Shown piece by piece: positions 10,920 to 20,562 of a DNA stretch of 60,000 bases (its first letter is position 1; each line of letters begins with the position of its first letter). Made by a program: the position numbers and the translations under genes. Source of the stretch: Apostichopus japonicus. Lineage: Eukaryota > Echinodermata > Holothuroidea > Aspidochirotida > Stichopodidae. The stretch spans positions 28,201,898 to 28,261,897 of the forward strand of contig NC_092577.1 in the NCBI RefSeq assembly GCF_037975245.1. The letters are read 5' to 3'. Below the pieces are notes generated by a model. The model was not told the origin of the DNA. It was given only the letters and a program-made list of their open reading frames with translations, and searched no databases.

Positions 10920-11928
10920 TCAACCCTGATTGCCCCACCCTGGTGACCATAGTGACGGTCTGAAGCGGCTAATTTTCGCTACTGTCCCAAAGAGATCGCG
11001 GGGTCTAGATAAGGTACTCGCTTCATCGTCGTCCAAGTCGTACATGGACCGTGCTTTAAATGCGTCGTTTCTTGGCGTGTCTGCCACATTAAAATCCTGG
11101 ACCGATCTGGATTTATAGCGAACGTTTCCGCCTCGGTTACTGTTAGTGTTCATCTTCGATTTTAGATACAGGGTTTTTGTTGTCGCTCGCAACATGTTTG
11201 TTACGTACCATAGTGTCTCGTCCCACCGAGTGTAGATACTCTTGTATCATCTGGGGGCGTTCTGTGTTCTTCTGTCCAAAGGGACCTGCGGTGGTGGAAT
11301 GTTCTCCCGTGTCACCCATCGTGCTCTCACCAGAGTTGTACCAAGTAGCGTTGCCTGAATCCATCGACCCTTCTTCGAACATCGGTTTCTCCATCATTGG
11401 GTTTTGAGTAGTCTTAGGGTAGCCTGGATAGTCTTCCCTCGCAGGATGAAGGTCCATCCCACCGTCATCATGGCCTTCATTCATATCGTAAGATCTCGAT
11501 GTGTTGAGTATCGTCCTTGAATAGTCTGGATGTTGCTCTCGATCGCCTAGATTGAAGATGTCGTCACTCGATCTTCCTGGAGAATATTCACCTGACGATC
11601 GTCTTGTAGGCGAGGACGGGTTGTAATACCCTCTTCTGAGCGTAAAGTTATCACTGGTTGGAGATAAATCTTGTGGGAAAACTGGTGATCTCGCCCCATC
11701 GGGGCTAGCTATGCCGGAGCTCACTGAACCATCCCAGCTTAGGTTGTCATCGTCAACCTTAATGAGACGTCTGGTTTTCTTTTCATTCGTGCGGTATCTG
11801 TTGGGAAGCATACCGCTAATAGAAGGGGTCTCCAGTCGTTTCTTGTAACGTGGTTCTTTTCGCGGAACTGATGTACCGTATAATTCACCGGTTTCGTGTG
11901 GTGATGATAGTTGTCTCTGATCGTTAGC
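10920..11928 (-). pseudogene. 3' part of the polar-tail terminal exon, frameshifted and transposon-interrupted, unit 1
   Basis: This is the same coding exon as the intact unit-2 copy (34027-35060), broken twice. The first 34 bp lie at 13821-13854, because a 1.9-kb nested transposon has inserted at TCGTTAGC. In addition, GGG at 11171-11173 has one G more than the GG of units 2 and 3. That shifts the frame after about residue 260 of 343, so the shifted frame ends soon after KNPVSKIEDEH. The remaining tail, still readable in another frame, ends at 10920. The product is not recognised: a Ser/Arg/Asp/Asn-rich, probably disordered chain. It could be an assembly indel, so the frameshift is less certain than the insertion. 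Confidence 0.75.
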
Positions 11929-12244
11929 CAGGCGCGGCGGAACGGAAAAATTATTGGGGGGGCTAATGTGTGGAGACCATCTAAGCGGAGCGCCACCATC
12001 GGTTGGCGCGGAGCGTACAAGAAAATCTTGGGTTTTTCAAACCCCCAGATGGCCGGAAACGGCACTTCCCGAGTGTTTTATGCTGCGAATACCTAGCCCT
12101 AAAATATGGCTCTCAAGCCTGCAATTTCTCAGATTGCACGTAAAAGTCTGTAAAAACATTGTAATTTGTATATTCGATAATGTTTTAAGAGAGTATCTAT
12201 TACTCGTAGTGTACTCGCAAAGACGTTTTTGAGTGTAGTAAGGG

Positions 12245-12644
12245 CAGTGGCGGAGCTAGGGGTATTGGTCAGGGGGGGGGGGGGCAAAAATGGTCTGTAG
12301 GGGCGCTTTCGACACTATCTAAGAGGAGCGCCACCACAGGTTGGCGCGGAGCGTACAGAAATTTTTTGAGTAAAGATACTCCCTAGATTGCAGGAAATGA
12401 CCCTTTCCGGACCTGGCTAATTTGCAGATAAACAGTGAATAAATAGGTGTCGTCTCCATTTTGTCGGAAAATTACACCAACAGAATATGACAAATGTCAA
12501 TAGGTATATGAGAGCGCAATAAAATAGTCAATAATCGCAAATAAGTAAAAAGTAGTGCTGAAAAGGGCGCCAGCAGTCCATTTGAGTCCGTCGGGGGGGG
12601 GGGGCATCCGCCCCCTGACTGTATATATGGACGCTCCGTCACTA
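12245..12644. mobile_element. Nested guest B, 400 bp, TSD AGTAAGGG
   Basis: Ends CAGTGGCGGAGC and GCTCCGTCACTA are inverted repeats with small mismatches. The exact 8-bp duplication AGTAAGGG lies at 12237-12244 and 12645-12652. It carries its own copy of the hairpin module (about 12319-12371) and a G-run/C-run hairpin (12592-12616). The same guest sits at the same place in the outer element of unit 2, although that outer element is at another genomic site. Confidence 0.9.
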
Positions 12645-12804
12645 AGTAAGGGGATGTTGGAGAACTGGCTGAAATGAGGCAAGTCATTGGCCTAAGACGA
12701 AGTTGTGTTACGCTTACCGGTACTCACATTCACTGCTTCCACTTTTCACGGGGCGTGAAGACGCTGTTGGGGTGACAATGTGGTCTAAAGCCAGGAGACG
12801 GGCC

Positions 12805-13603
12805 GCGAATATTTTTTTCCCAAACTGAACTGACACTGAAATTATTTCCTCGATTCAGATTGGCTCTCAGCGAGCCAATAGGTTTCCGTACGTATAGGTA
12901 GGTTATAAGGCTATGTACAACCATGGAGGTAAAAACAGATGTTTTTAACTCCATGGTACAACTAGTTAACAAGTCAAAGGACACATACATGCCTTTTTTT
13001 GTGTACACTCACACTGGCTGGCACACACTCGCTCGCCGTCTTTTTAATTTTTTATTAACTTTATTCGTAACCAGGGATCCTGTCACTGGTGAACCAGTGT
13101 TCATCCCAGGATCCCTGGGGAGAACACTGTCTTCATGGCCACTGCATATTCGACTAGGCCTATCATGATTCATTGACTGAATACATTTTGAATTTATGAT
13201 AACAAAACTAAAAGTATCGCAACTCCGAATGTACACAAACACCTCGTACATATGTACATCGGTTACATGTATTATACACAGTACAATAGGCTACATAGCA
13301 TGTGTTGTGTAGAGCGGAATCAAGCGAGTAAACAAACGATCGAGGACTGCCTATAATGGGCGCAGTAGTTGGGAATAGTTGCTTCATTGTGTTAAAGAAC
13401 ACTATATACTTTCGTTCATATATAGTTTGGAAAGTTGCTAATGTGAATATCTTGAATATGTTGGTGTTGATCATACTGATATCGACAGCCTGAATGGAGG
13501 GATCCATGTTGAATACTAAAGTATATCACGTGCTCGCTGAGAGCCAATCAGAATCGAGGAAATAATTTCAGTGTCAGTTCAGTTTGGGAAAAAAATATTC
13601 GCG
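12805..13603. mobile_element. Nested guest C, 799 bp, 71-bp TIRs, TSD GACGGGCC
   Basis: Terminal inverted repeats of 71 bp match with one mismatch (12805-12875 against the right end; ends GCGAATATTTTTTTCCC and GGGAAAAAAATATTCGCG). The flanking duplication is GACGGGCC (12797-12804 and 13604-13611), or 7 bp if the first C is counted as element. The unit-2 outer element has an empty GACGGGCC site. The interior has two strong hairpins (12920-12957 and 13071-13118). The long TIR and non-CAG ends do not look like the neighbouring hAT-like family, and its superfamily is unresolved. Confidence 0.88.
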
Positions 13604-13820
13604 GACGGGCCGAGGGTCCCCCGGCAATTACTAAAATTATTACACCTATATAGTATACGTGTGCATCGGACAGATCGACAAGTATGCATTGAAAAATGGG
13701 CAGATGCACGTTTCGGAGCCTTGGTAAATATTGGGGGGCTTATCATGCATTTGCCCCCTCAACTTTTTCATTGGGGGGGGGGGGCTGAGCCCCCCAAGAC
13801 CCCCGGTTCCGCCGCCACTG

Positions 13821-13854
13821 TCGTTAGCAGGTAATTGGTGAACAATTAACACGC
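13821..13854 (-). pseudogene. 5' end of the interrupted terminal exon, unit 1
   Basis: On the minus strand, the acceptor TTTCTTGCAG is followed by two bases completing a codon and then VLIVHQLPAND. After that the frame enters the transposon. The 8 bp TCGTTAGC at 13821-13828 are the right target duplication. Confidence 0.75.
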
Positions 13855-14019
13855 CTGCAAGAAACAGCAAAAAATATATAAGAAATGTCATAATGAAATT
13901 AAAGAAACTTTAAAGAAAGACGGTGTGAGCTTTGCAATTTTTAAATCATGAAAAATCATAAGCTGGGTACCACCAGATCAGCTGTGCTGTTTCAGTCACT
14001 TTGTATATAACGCTGCGAT

Positions 14020-14202
14020 ACGAAATTGGAACATATTTTCCATTATATGGTTTCTTGCTTAAGTCACTGATGCAAAGTGGGATATTTATTTAGTGTTCCT
14101 CAATGAAAGGCGGCACAGTTGTGTTGTTACTCAAGTTCTTTTAGTCTCATTTGATAATGAACTTCTTTCGGACTAAGCCAAGTTTTGATAATAACACAAG
14201 AT
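14020..14202 (+). repeat. Older internal duplicate, copy b, unit 1
   Basis: Diverged partner of 7743-8110. It shares ordered words with it (GAAATTGGAACATATT, GGTTTCTTGC, GCAAAGTGGGATATTT, GTGTTGTTACTCAAG, AGTCTCATTTGATAA, TTCTTTCGGACTAAGCC). It leads straight into the short ORF at 14203. Confidence 0.75.
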
Positions 14203-14397
14203 ATGGATTCTATAGAGCGCCAAAACGGTTCTCAACTCAGTGACGATGGTGATACAAAAATACACCCTGATATTACAAATTCACACGCGAATAATGTAAT
14301 TAATTTACGAGAAATTAGACGGATTATGTTAATGTTTAAAATATTCATATACAAATATTATCATCGTATACAGGCCTACGTTTATATCGTCGTGTAG
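14203..14397 (+). CDS. Hypothetical 64-residue ORF or exon, unit 1
   Basis: An open frame starts at ATG, reading MDSIERQNGSQLSDDGDTK and continuing to a stop after YIVV. The first 45 or so residues are polar and acidic; the end is AT-rich and aromatic and may be intron read-through. The translation is the same in units 2 and 3, with one synonymous change (AAA to AAG) in unit 2. I do not recognise it. It lies directly after the older internal duplicate, whose other copy has a similar MA-RQKES start in a shifted frame. It could be a first exon or chance. Confidence 0.3.
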   Translation: MDSIERQNGSQLSDDGDTKIHPDITNSHANNVINLREIRRIMLMFKIFIYKYYHRIQAYVYIVV

Positions 14398-15797
14398 CCT
14401 ACTTTTAAATTATTAACCGGTCACCATTATCCATTTGGCGTTCCATAGGATCAATATATTGCCTGAACTGATCAAACCAGCACCCTTCCTCAACTGACCA
14501 AGCTGCATAATATTTGCACATAACTGCATAAAACTCAATCAAACTATAAGGGATCTTTTATTTTCAAATTCGGGTTGTCGTCTGCTCCTTATAACCCGTT
14601 GCTAACCAGTTAATACAATACAAAATTCTACCTATCCTACAGTCCTATATGTCTCATATAAAGCTGTTATACTATTCCATATCAAAACCCTAGCACGATT
14701 TTCATGGACTTGTAGAGCACACAAACCCAACCATCTTATATTGCTTCATATGACACGAATCTGTGTGGAGAACAACTGCCCCGGTAAGAAAACTCTAATT
14801 CTGTTTGGGAGATATATCTGCAGGGAGCTATCATACTTGTCAGTATGTCATAGTGCCACTGTAATCTGAATTCTTTGACTTTTTTGTTTGTTTCATTTTT
14901 CATAATTTAGGTAGCATGTTAACAGCGTTGACACTGAAACCAAGGACATTATTACGTCACATTACGAGGTTCGTTGTTTTCTGTGTATTATTCAGCATTT
15001 GTAACTAATCCACCTCCATTACAGAAAATAAAATTGTAATGATAAGAAAAGAAGAACACATAAGAACTAAGAATTAAGTGAGGATGGTTGGGTTGATGTC
15101 TCCTTTAAGTTTTTTTCACTTCTAAATTTTTCTTTTATTAACTATCGAATACCATGTCATAACGAAAGTTGATAAATTCAATACAGCTAATAACCTTTAA
15201 TGTACTAACACGCAACTATAGGGTGCACCTAACCGGAGCAATATTTCGTGAAAGAAAGTACAAACCAGTTTCAAGCTCTTTACAAATTCTTTGTTTGGTA
15301 GCACATTGTTGTAAATCATTTGAACCGTGCAAAGAAAAGGTCGTTTATTATTTACATTGCCAGAAAATAAACTCGTTGGATTGAAAGCGGGGAACGAAAT
15401 CCTTAACACTGAGGTGTTTAAATACGGTAGGCCTAGGTGTGTAGGTCGAACGACAAGGACACGATACTTGATTGAAGCCAAAAAGGAAAGCTGCAATAGG
15501 TTATATATTGTGATCGAAATATTTATGTTCGCTGCAAATTTAATAACCACCCATCGCTAATTCTGAATCCGTCTCTGCTAAGGTAACTAGTCAAGGGCTA
15601 CAAAAGGTCGGTTGCATCTCACAAGCAAATACCCTACATAGACAAGTGGGTGGTGGAGGGGAGGAGATGGAGGGGAGGAGAAGGAGGATAGGGTAACCGA
15701 TGACCCATTTAAGTTTAAATGGTAAATTATAAATGCACACAATTACGATAATAAGAACAGGGAATATGACCGTTATTGTAGACTGTTAAAAGACAAA
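14398..15797. other. Non-coding segment before array B, unit 1
   Basis: No exon that I trust. An open frame at 15197-15550 (minus) and its opposite at 15327-15560 are intact in units 1 and 3. In unit 2 both are disrupted by loss of a G at about 36595 (GCGGGAACG against GCGGGGAACG). A purine-rich GGAGGGGAGGAG tract lies at 15648-15694. Confidence 0.6.
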
Positions 15798-16316
15798 GTT
15801 ATCAGGAAGTCTGTAACTTTGTACATAGCGACCAGTCATTCTATCTAGTAGTTATGTACATAGCTATCAGGCAGTCTATGTAGTAACTATGTACCTAGCT
15901 ATCAGGCAGTCTATCTAGTAATTATGTGCATAGCTATCAGGCAGTCTACGTAGTAACTATGTACATAGCTATTAGGCAGTCTATCTAGTAGCTATGTACA
16001 TAGCTACCAGGCAGTCTATGTAGTAATCATTTACATAACTATCAGGCAGTCTTTGTAGTAACTATGTACATAGCTATCAGGCAGTCTATCTAGTAATTAT
16101 GTGCATAGCTATCAGGCAGTCTACGTAGTAACTATGTACATAGCTATTAGGCAGTCTATCTAGTAGTTATGTACATAGCTACCAGGCAGTCTATGTAGTA
16201 ATCATTTACATAACTATCAGGCAGTCTATGTAGTAACTATGTACGTAGCTATCAGGCAGTCTGTGTAGTAATTATGTACATAGCTATCAGGCAGTCTATC
16301 TAGTAGTTATATACAT
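15798..16316. repeat. Satellite array B, left block, unit 1 (35-bp period)
   Basis: About 15 copies of a 35-bp repeat containing CTATCAGGCAGTCTATGTAG and TATGTACATAG. The core TATGTACATA is palindromic and extends to the 18-bp palindrome TAGCTATGTACATAGCTA in one copy near 15990. The first copies are diverged. The array is cut by the insertion that starts at 16317. Confidence 0.95.
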
Positions 16317-16782
16317 CAGGGTCGTTTCCAGGATTTTCTAACCCGGGGGGCGCGAATTACTATCTAAGCGGAGCGCCACCATCAGTTGGCGCGCAGCGTA
16401 CAAGAAATTTTCTGGTTTTGATACCACCCAGATCACCGGAAATGGCAATTCTCGGGCTTGAAAATGAGCAACTGCAGATGTACACTTTTGGCCTGAGAAC
16501 CAAGTATTTCCCAATAGTTTTTTTTTTCCATCCCTAACCTTTTTGAAGTTTGTCACCAGTCACACATCATGTTCAACCTCATCGCATGTCCTGTGGATCA
16601 TTGCTTTTGTAGGTGATTCTACGTCTCGGCCCACAATATCCGTCAGCCCCACTTTTCAAGGTTTTAAGCCCATTATTTGTTGAGAATTTGAAAATTTACG
16701 TTTCTCGTGATTAAACTCAATTCAAAAAATACCCATAATGTTGCACAAAATTTCATCTATGGACAACCAATATAGAAAAACC

Positions 16783-17442
16783 CAAGGGCGGCGGAAGCAC
16801 TTTTAATCTGGGGGGGAGGGGGCACCGACATCAAAGGGGTCTTTGCAGATATTCGATTGGACTGATGCAGCCTTATATTTAGTACCCTTTATAAATCTTA
16901 TTGTATTTATCTTATTTGCGTATACACATCATCCCATCAACGCCCCCCCCCCCCTCAAGGAAAATATGCATACTAGCACTGCAATATCCAACGTGCAAAT
17001 TAGGAAACATGGAAAAAGTTTTCTTTTGAGACAAAATGAGGTGAAATCATGCTAGTTGCTAATGTAGGAATCTTCCAAATTAGAATTTATTTCTTGTTAA
17101 TATCTTACGATTTTTTTTCCATTCGAAATAGCTTTGAGTTTGACCCACAGAAATTCATTAGAAAGTCAGCGGCGTAGCCAGGATTTGCAAAGTTGTATGC
17201 ACGACTATCTGAGCGGAGCGCCACCATTGGTTGGCGCGGAGCGTGCAACAAATTTTTTGGTTTTACAAACCCCTCAGATGGCCGGAAACGGCCCTTCCCG
17301 AGTGTTCATTCTGGTTCCCTGGCCTCTTGCTAACTTGAGACACCTGAATTTTTATGTAGAAAAAGGGCACATTTTTAACCTGAGGAAAAGTGGAAGGGGG
17401 GGGGGCACGTGCCCCCTGTGCCCCCCGGTTCCGCCGCCCTTG
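16783..17442. mobile_element. hAT-like MITE, 660 bp, TSD GAAAAACC
   Basis: Perfect ends CAAGGGCGGCGGAA and TTCCGCCGCCCTTG, with the exact 8-bp duplication GAAAAACC at 16775-16782 and 17443-17450. It contains a hairpin module (about 17207-17305) and a GGGGGGGCACGTGCCCCC hairpin before the right end. CAGCGGCGTAGCC at about 17167 looks like the left end of a second related element fused inside. Confidence 0.88.
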
Positions 17443-18559
17443 GAAAAACCTCCTTGAACCCCTAACAGACCGGTCAATATTGCACGAGTAGAGGGACGTG
17501 TGATGAAGAATGTGGGTCAGAAATTTTCAAAAATTCAGACACAGTTAATTTCTTGGTGTAGAAATATTGCAACCTCTTATAACGGCTATTATAAAACTTG
17601 GTTGAAGGAAATGAAAATATAGCAGATATTTCCGAAACCGAACAATACACACATAGGCGTAGGAGGCGGGGGGTGGGGGCTACAGCCCCTAATTCGCCAT
17701 TACTAATGTAAAAGAGAGTTTTAACATAATTGGACTTGCATGATTTTTCTCCATCTACATAAGACATTTGGTTGTTTACATTAGCATCCCGCGGTATACT
17801 GTGCCACTTTGACGGACCGTACGGTACACGATGGCATCTGATGTAATAACAGATGCTTGCTTATATGATATTGACATTAACATGTTGGACGCGCGCTTCT
17901 TGCGCGAAAATTTTTGGTTATTTTTTTCGGGCAAGTCGAACAATTTTGAGGCTGTTCATCCTGGAACGCCATTTTCATGCTCACTGATATGATGTGATAT
18001 CTGCTGTTTGCTTTACAAATTCGAAGAGGCGCGTAGCGAGGAATTTGCCAAGGAAATAGCGAAGCCTGTAGGCAAAATATCTAAGCGTAGCGCCCCCATT
18101 AGTTGGCGCGAAGCGTACAAGCAAATTTTGGCCGAAAATGCCTCCCAGATCGCTGGAAATGACACTTACCAGGCCTTGTAAGTTGCATCTAAGCACTTTC
18201 TATTTTGAAATTACTAGCGATATCATTAAATAATATGCTGAAGGGGGGGGGGGGCGGTCTCCCCCTTCCCGAAATTTGTCATGTTCCCCGACGACACGGT
18301 CGAGTTCGAGACCAGCCACAGATGGTTTCGTAGCACCGTTCTACAATTGATTAAGGCGTATATACACACACACGCGTTATGATATACCATATATAGTATA
18401 TATATAGATCATGAGTAAGAGAAGAAAAATGGACACGTCAAAAATTGAGTTGTCGGTGTAAGGGGTAGGGTGAGGCACACGACTCTTCCGAAATCCTTGA
18501 TCCGTCACTGGCTACCCTGTGTATATAATAGGGATCAGCGCTGTAATAATGTCACTGTT

Positions 18560-18672
18560 CCTCTTTCTCTTCCCGTTGTCTTGGCGTTTTTCTTTAACTC
18601 CCTCCTTTTCTCCTTTTTCTCTCTTTCTTCTTTTTCTTTTCCCTTCCTTCCTCTCCTCCTCCTCTTTCCCCC

Positions 18673-18703
<31 letters not shown>

Positions 18704-18720
18704 TTCTCTCCTCTTTTTCT
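18560..18720. repeat. Polypyrimidine tract (C/T-rich, plus strand)
   Basis: About 160 bp of CT-rich sequence including T runs of 20 or more near 18681-18705. The apparent Phe/Ser/Leu and Lys/Arg/Glu open frames are composition artefacts. The unit-3 copy (59290-59450) has a shorter T run. Confidence 0.9.
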
Positions 18721-18767
18721 TACCCGGGGGGCGCGCGCCCCCAACGCCCCCCCTGGATACGCACCTG

Positions 18768-19722
18768 TACATAGCTATCGAGCAGTCTATGTAGTAATTA
18801 TGTACATAGCTATCAGGCAGTCTATCTAGTAGTTATATACATAGCTATCGAGCAGTCTATGTAGTAATTATGTACATAGCTATCAGACAGTCTATGTAGT
18901 AACTATGCACATAGCTATCAGGCAGTCTATCTAGTAATTATATACATACTATCAGGCAGTCTATGTAGTAATCATGTACATAGCTATCAGGCAGTCTATC
19001 TAGTAGTTATATACATAGCTATATCAGGCAATCTATGTAGTAACTATGTACATAGCTATCGAGCAGTCTATGTAGTAATTATGTACATACTATCAGGCAG
19101 TCTATGTAGTAATCATGTACATATACTATCAGGCAGTCTATGTAGTAGTTACGTACATAGCTATCAGGCAGTCTATGTAGTAACTATGTACAAAGCTATC
19201 AGGCAGTCTATAGTAGTTATGTACATAGCTATCAGGCAGTCTATGTAGTAATTATGTACATAGCTATCAGGCAGTCTATGTAGTAACTATGTACAAAGCT
19301 ATCAGACAGTCTATCTAATAGTTATGTTCATGGCTATCAGGCAGTCTATGTAGTAACTATGTTCATGGCTATCAGGCAGTCTATGTAGTAACTATGTACA
19401 TAGCTATCGGGCAGTCTGTGTAGTAATTATATGTACATACTATCAGGCAGTCTATGTAGTAATCATGTACATACTATCAGGCAGTCTATGCAGTAGTTAC
19501 GTACATAGCTATCAAGCAGTCTATGTAGTAATTATGTACATACTATCAGGCAGTCTATGTAGTAATTATGTACATAGCTATCGGGCAGTCTATGTAATAA
19601 TTATGTACATACTATCAGGCAGTCGATGTAGTAATCATGTACATATACTATCAGGCAGTCTATGTAGTAGTTACGTACATAGCTATCAGGCAGCTGTCTA
19701 TGTAGTAATTACGTACCATAAT
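18768..19722. repeat. Satellite array B, right block, unit 1
   Basis: About 27 copies of the 35-bp repeat, including variants with TACATACTATC (GCT missing) and GAGCAGTC. The last copies (AGTCGATG, then GGCAGCTGTC) match the end of the unit-2 array exactly, which helps place the unit-2 contraction. Confidence 0.95.
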
Positions 19723-20307
19723 TACTATTTAATCACAATTAGCGAAGTTTGCATCCGAAAAGTTAACTTTATAGTCGTGACAAGTCGGGGGTGGGGGCAT
19801 GTCACAGTTATCATCAATTTATTTTACGCTGGATTTCAAAGATTCTGAAATAAACAATCGATGGTATAATAATCTTGAAGATTTGAATATGATTTACTTA
19901 ATTAAGGCGTTTTAAGATATTCATTGGCAAACAGAGAAAGAACAGAACGAGACCTGATATGGACTGGGAATGTATGTTAGAACTTCACCTATTCTAGCTC
20001 AAACTCTAGCAGGTCATATATTCTGTAATATTGATAACCCAAGCTATCAGTTATCATCAAATGGTAATGCCAATTAAAAAACCTTGTAGCGACCCCGGAA
20101 AGTAAACAGTTTAGTGTTTAAGTCAATGGACCCAAAAACAAAATTTGTAGTACGAAACCTACGTTGAGACATTATCGTTTTAAACATTGGTTGTCTACTC
20201 ATCAATTTCATAAATATTATGATCACCATAATAACTTAACAATGTAAAGAGTTGTCAAGTATAAATACAGTCGGCTGTCTGTCATTATTGTTATACCTGT
20301 TGTTTTG
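19723..20307. other. Non-coding segment, unit 1
   Basis: Collinear with 37241-37830. On the minus strand a frame at about 20090-20230 encodes [15 protein letters not shown] and continues to GRYKVF. It is preserved in unit 2, but I see no convincing acceptor, so it is not called as an exon. Confidence 0.55.
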
Positions 20308-20372
<65 letters not shown>

Positions 20373-20488
20373 ATATATGTGTGTGTATGTATACACACAT
20401 ACATATATATATATATGTGTGTGTGTATATATATATATGTGTGTGTGTGTGTATATATATATATATGTATATATGTGTGTGTATGTAT

Positions 20489-20537
<49 letters not shown>

Positions 20538-20562
20538 TATATATATCTATATATATATATTA
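20308..20562. repeat. (TA/TG)n microsatellite with palindromic blocks, unit 1
   Basis: Alternating purine-pyrimidine DNA: TA runs with GTGTGT and ACACAC blocks, including the near-palindromic TGTGTGTATGTATACACACA. The unit-2 copy is about 77 bp longer. Such DNA can adopt Z-form or cruciform structure. Confidence 0.95.

Larger units (their letters stand above)
11929..13820. mobile_element. Outer hAT-like element with two nested guests, inside the terminal exon, unit 1
   Basis: Ends CAGGCGCGGCGGAAC and GTTCCGCCGCCACTG form the inverted repeat. They are flanked by the exact 8-bp duplication TCGTTAGC (11921-11928 and 13821-13828). It contains the hairpin module at about 11978-12060, guest B (12245-12644), guest C (12805-13603) and a G-run/C-run hairpin at about 13771-13805. 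Without the guests it is about 680 bp. No transposase is encoded. Confidence 0.92.
16317..18767. mobile_element. Composite insertion splitting array B, unit 1
   Basis: This 2451-bp block lies between two halves of array B. Its ends, CAGGGTCGTTTCCAGG and (on the other strand) CAGGTGCGTATCCAGG, form an imperfect inverted repeat. The flanks share TACAT, not a clean 8-bp duplication, so the boundary mechanism is uncertain. It contains hairpin modules at about 16363-16460, 17207-17305 and 18079-18180, a clean hAT-like element at 16783-17442, another G-run/C-run hairpin at about 17669-17687, and a pyrimidine tract. Near 18730-18757 a GGGGGGCGCGCGCCCCC hairpin precedes the right end. Confidence 0.75.

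Noticed and set aside
11739-12232. Short frames covering the hairpin module (for example MSLIVSQARRNGKIIGG)
   Set aside because: Chance frames across the junction of exon and transposon; none continues through independent copies of the module in a consistent frame.
13646-13891. Secreted protein starting MTFLIYFLLFLAG at the terminal exon
   Set aside because: It reads through a near-perfect splice acceptor; unit 2, the only copy without the transposon, is out of frame there. Kept only as an alternative.
15197-15550. 117-residue minus-strand frame and its 77-residue plus-strand shadow
   Set aside because: Open in units 1 and 3 but both frames break in unit 2 through a single-base loss at about 36595. 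No splice sites and no recognisable motif.
18470-18829. Phe/Ser-rich and Lys/Arg/Glu-rich open frames in the pyrimidine tract
   Set aside because: Low-complexity translation on both strands; the unit-3 copy changes freely.
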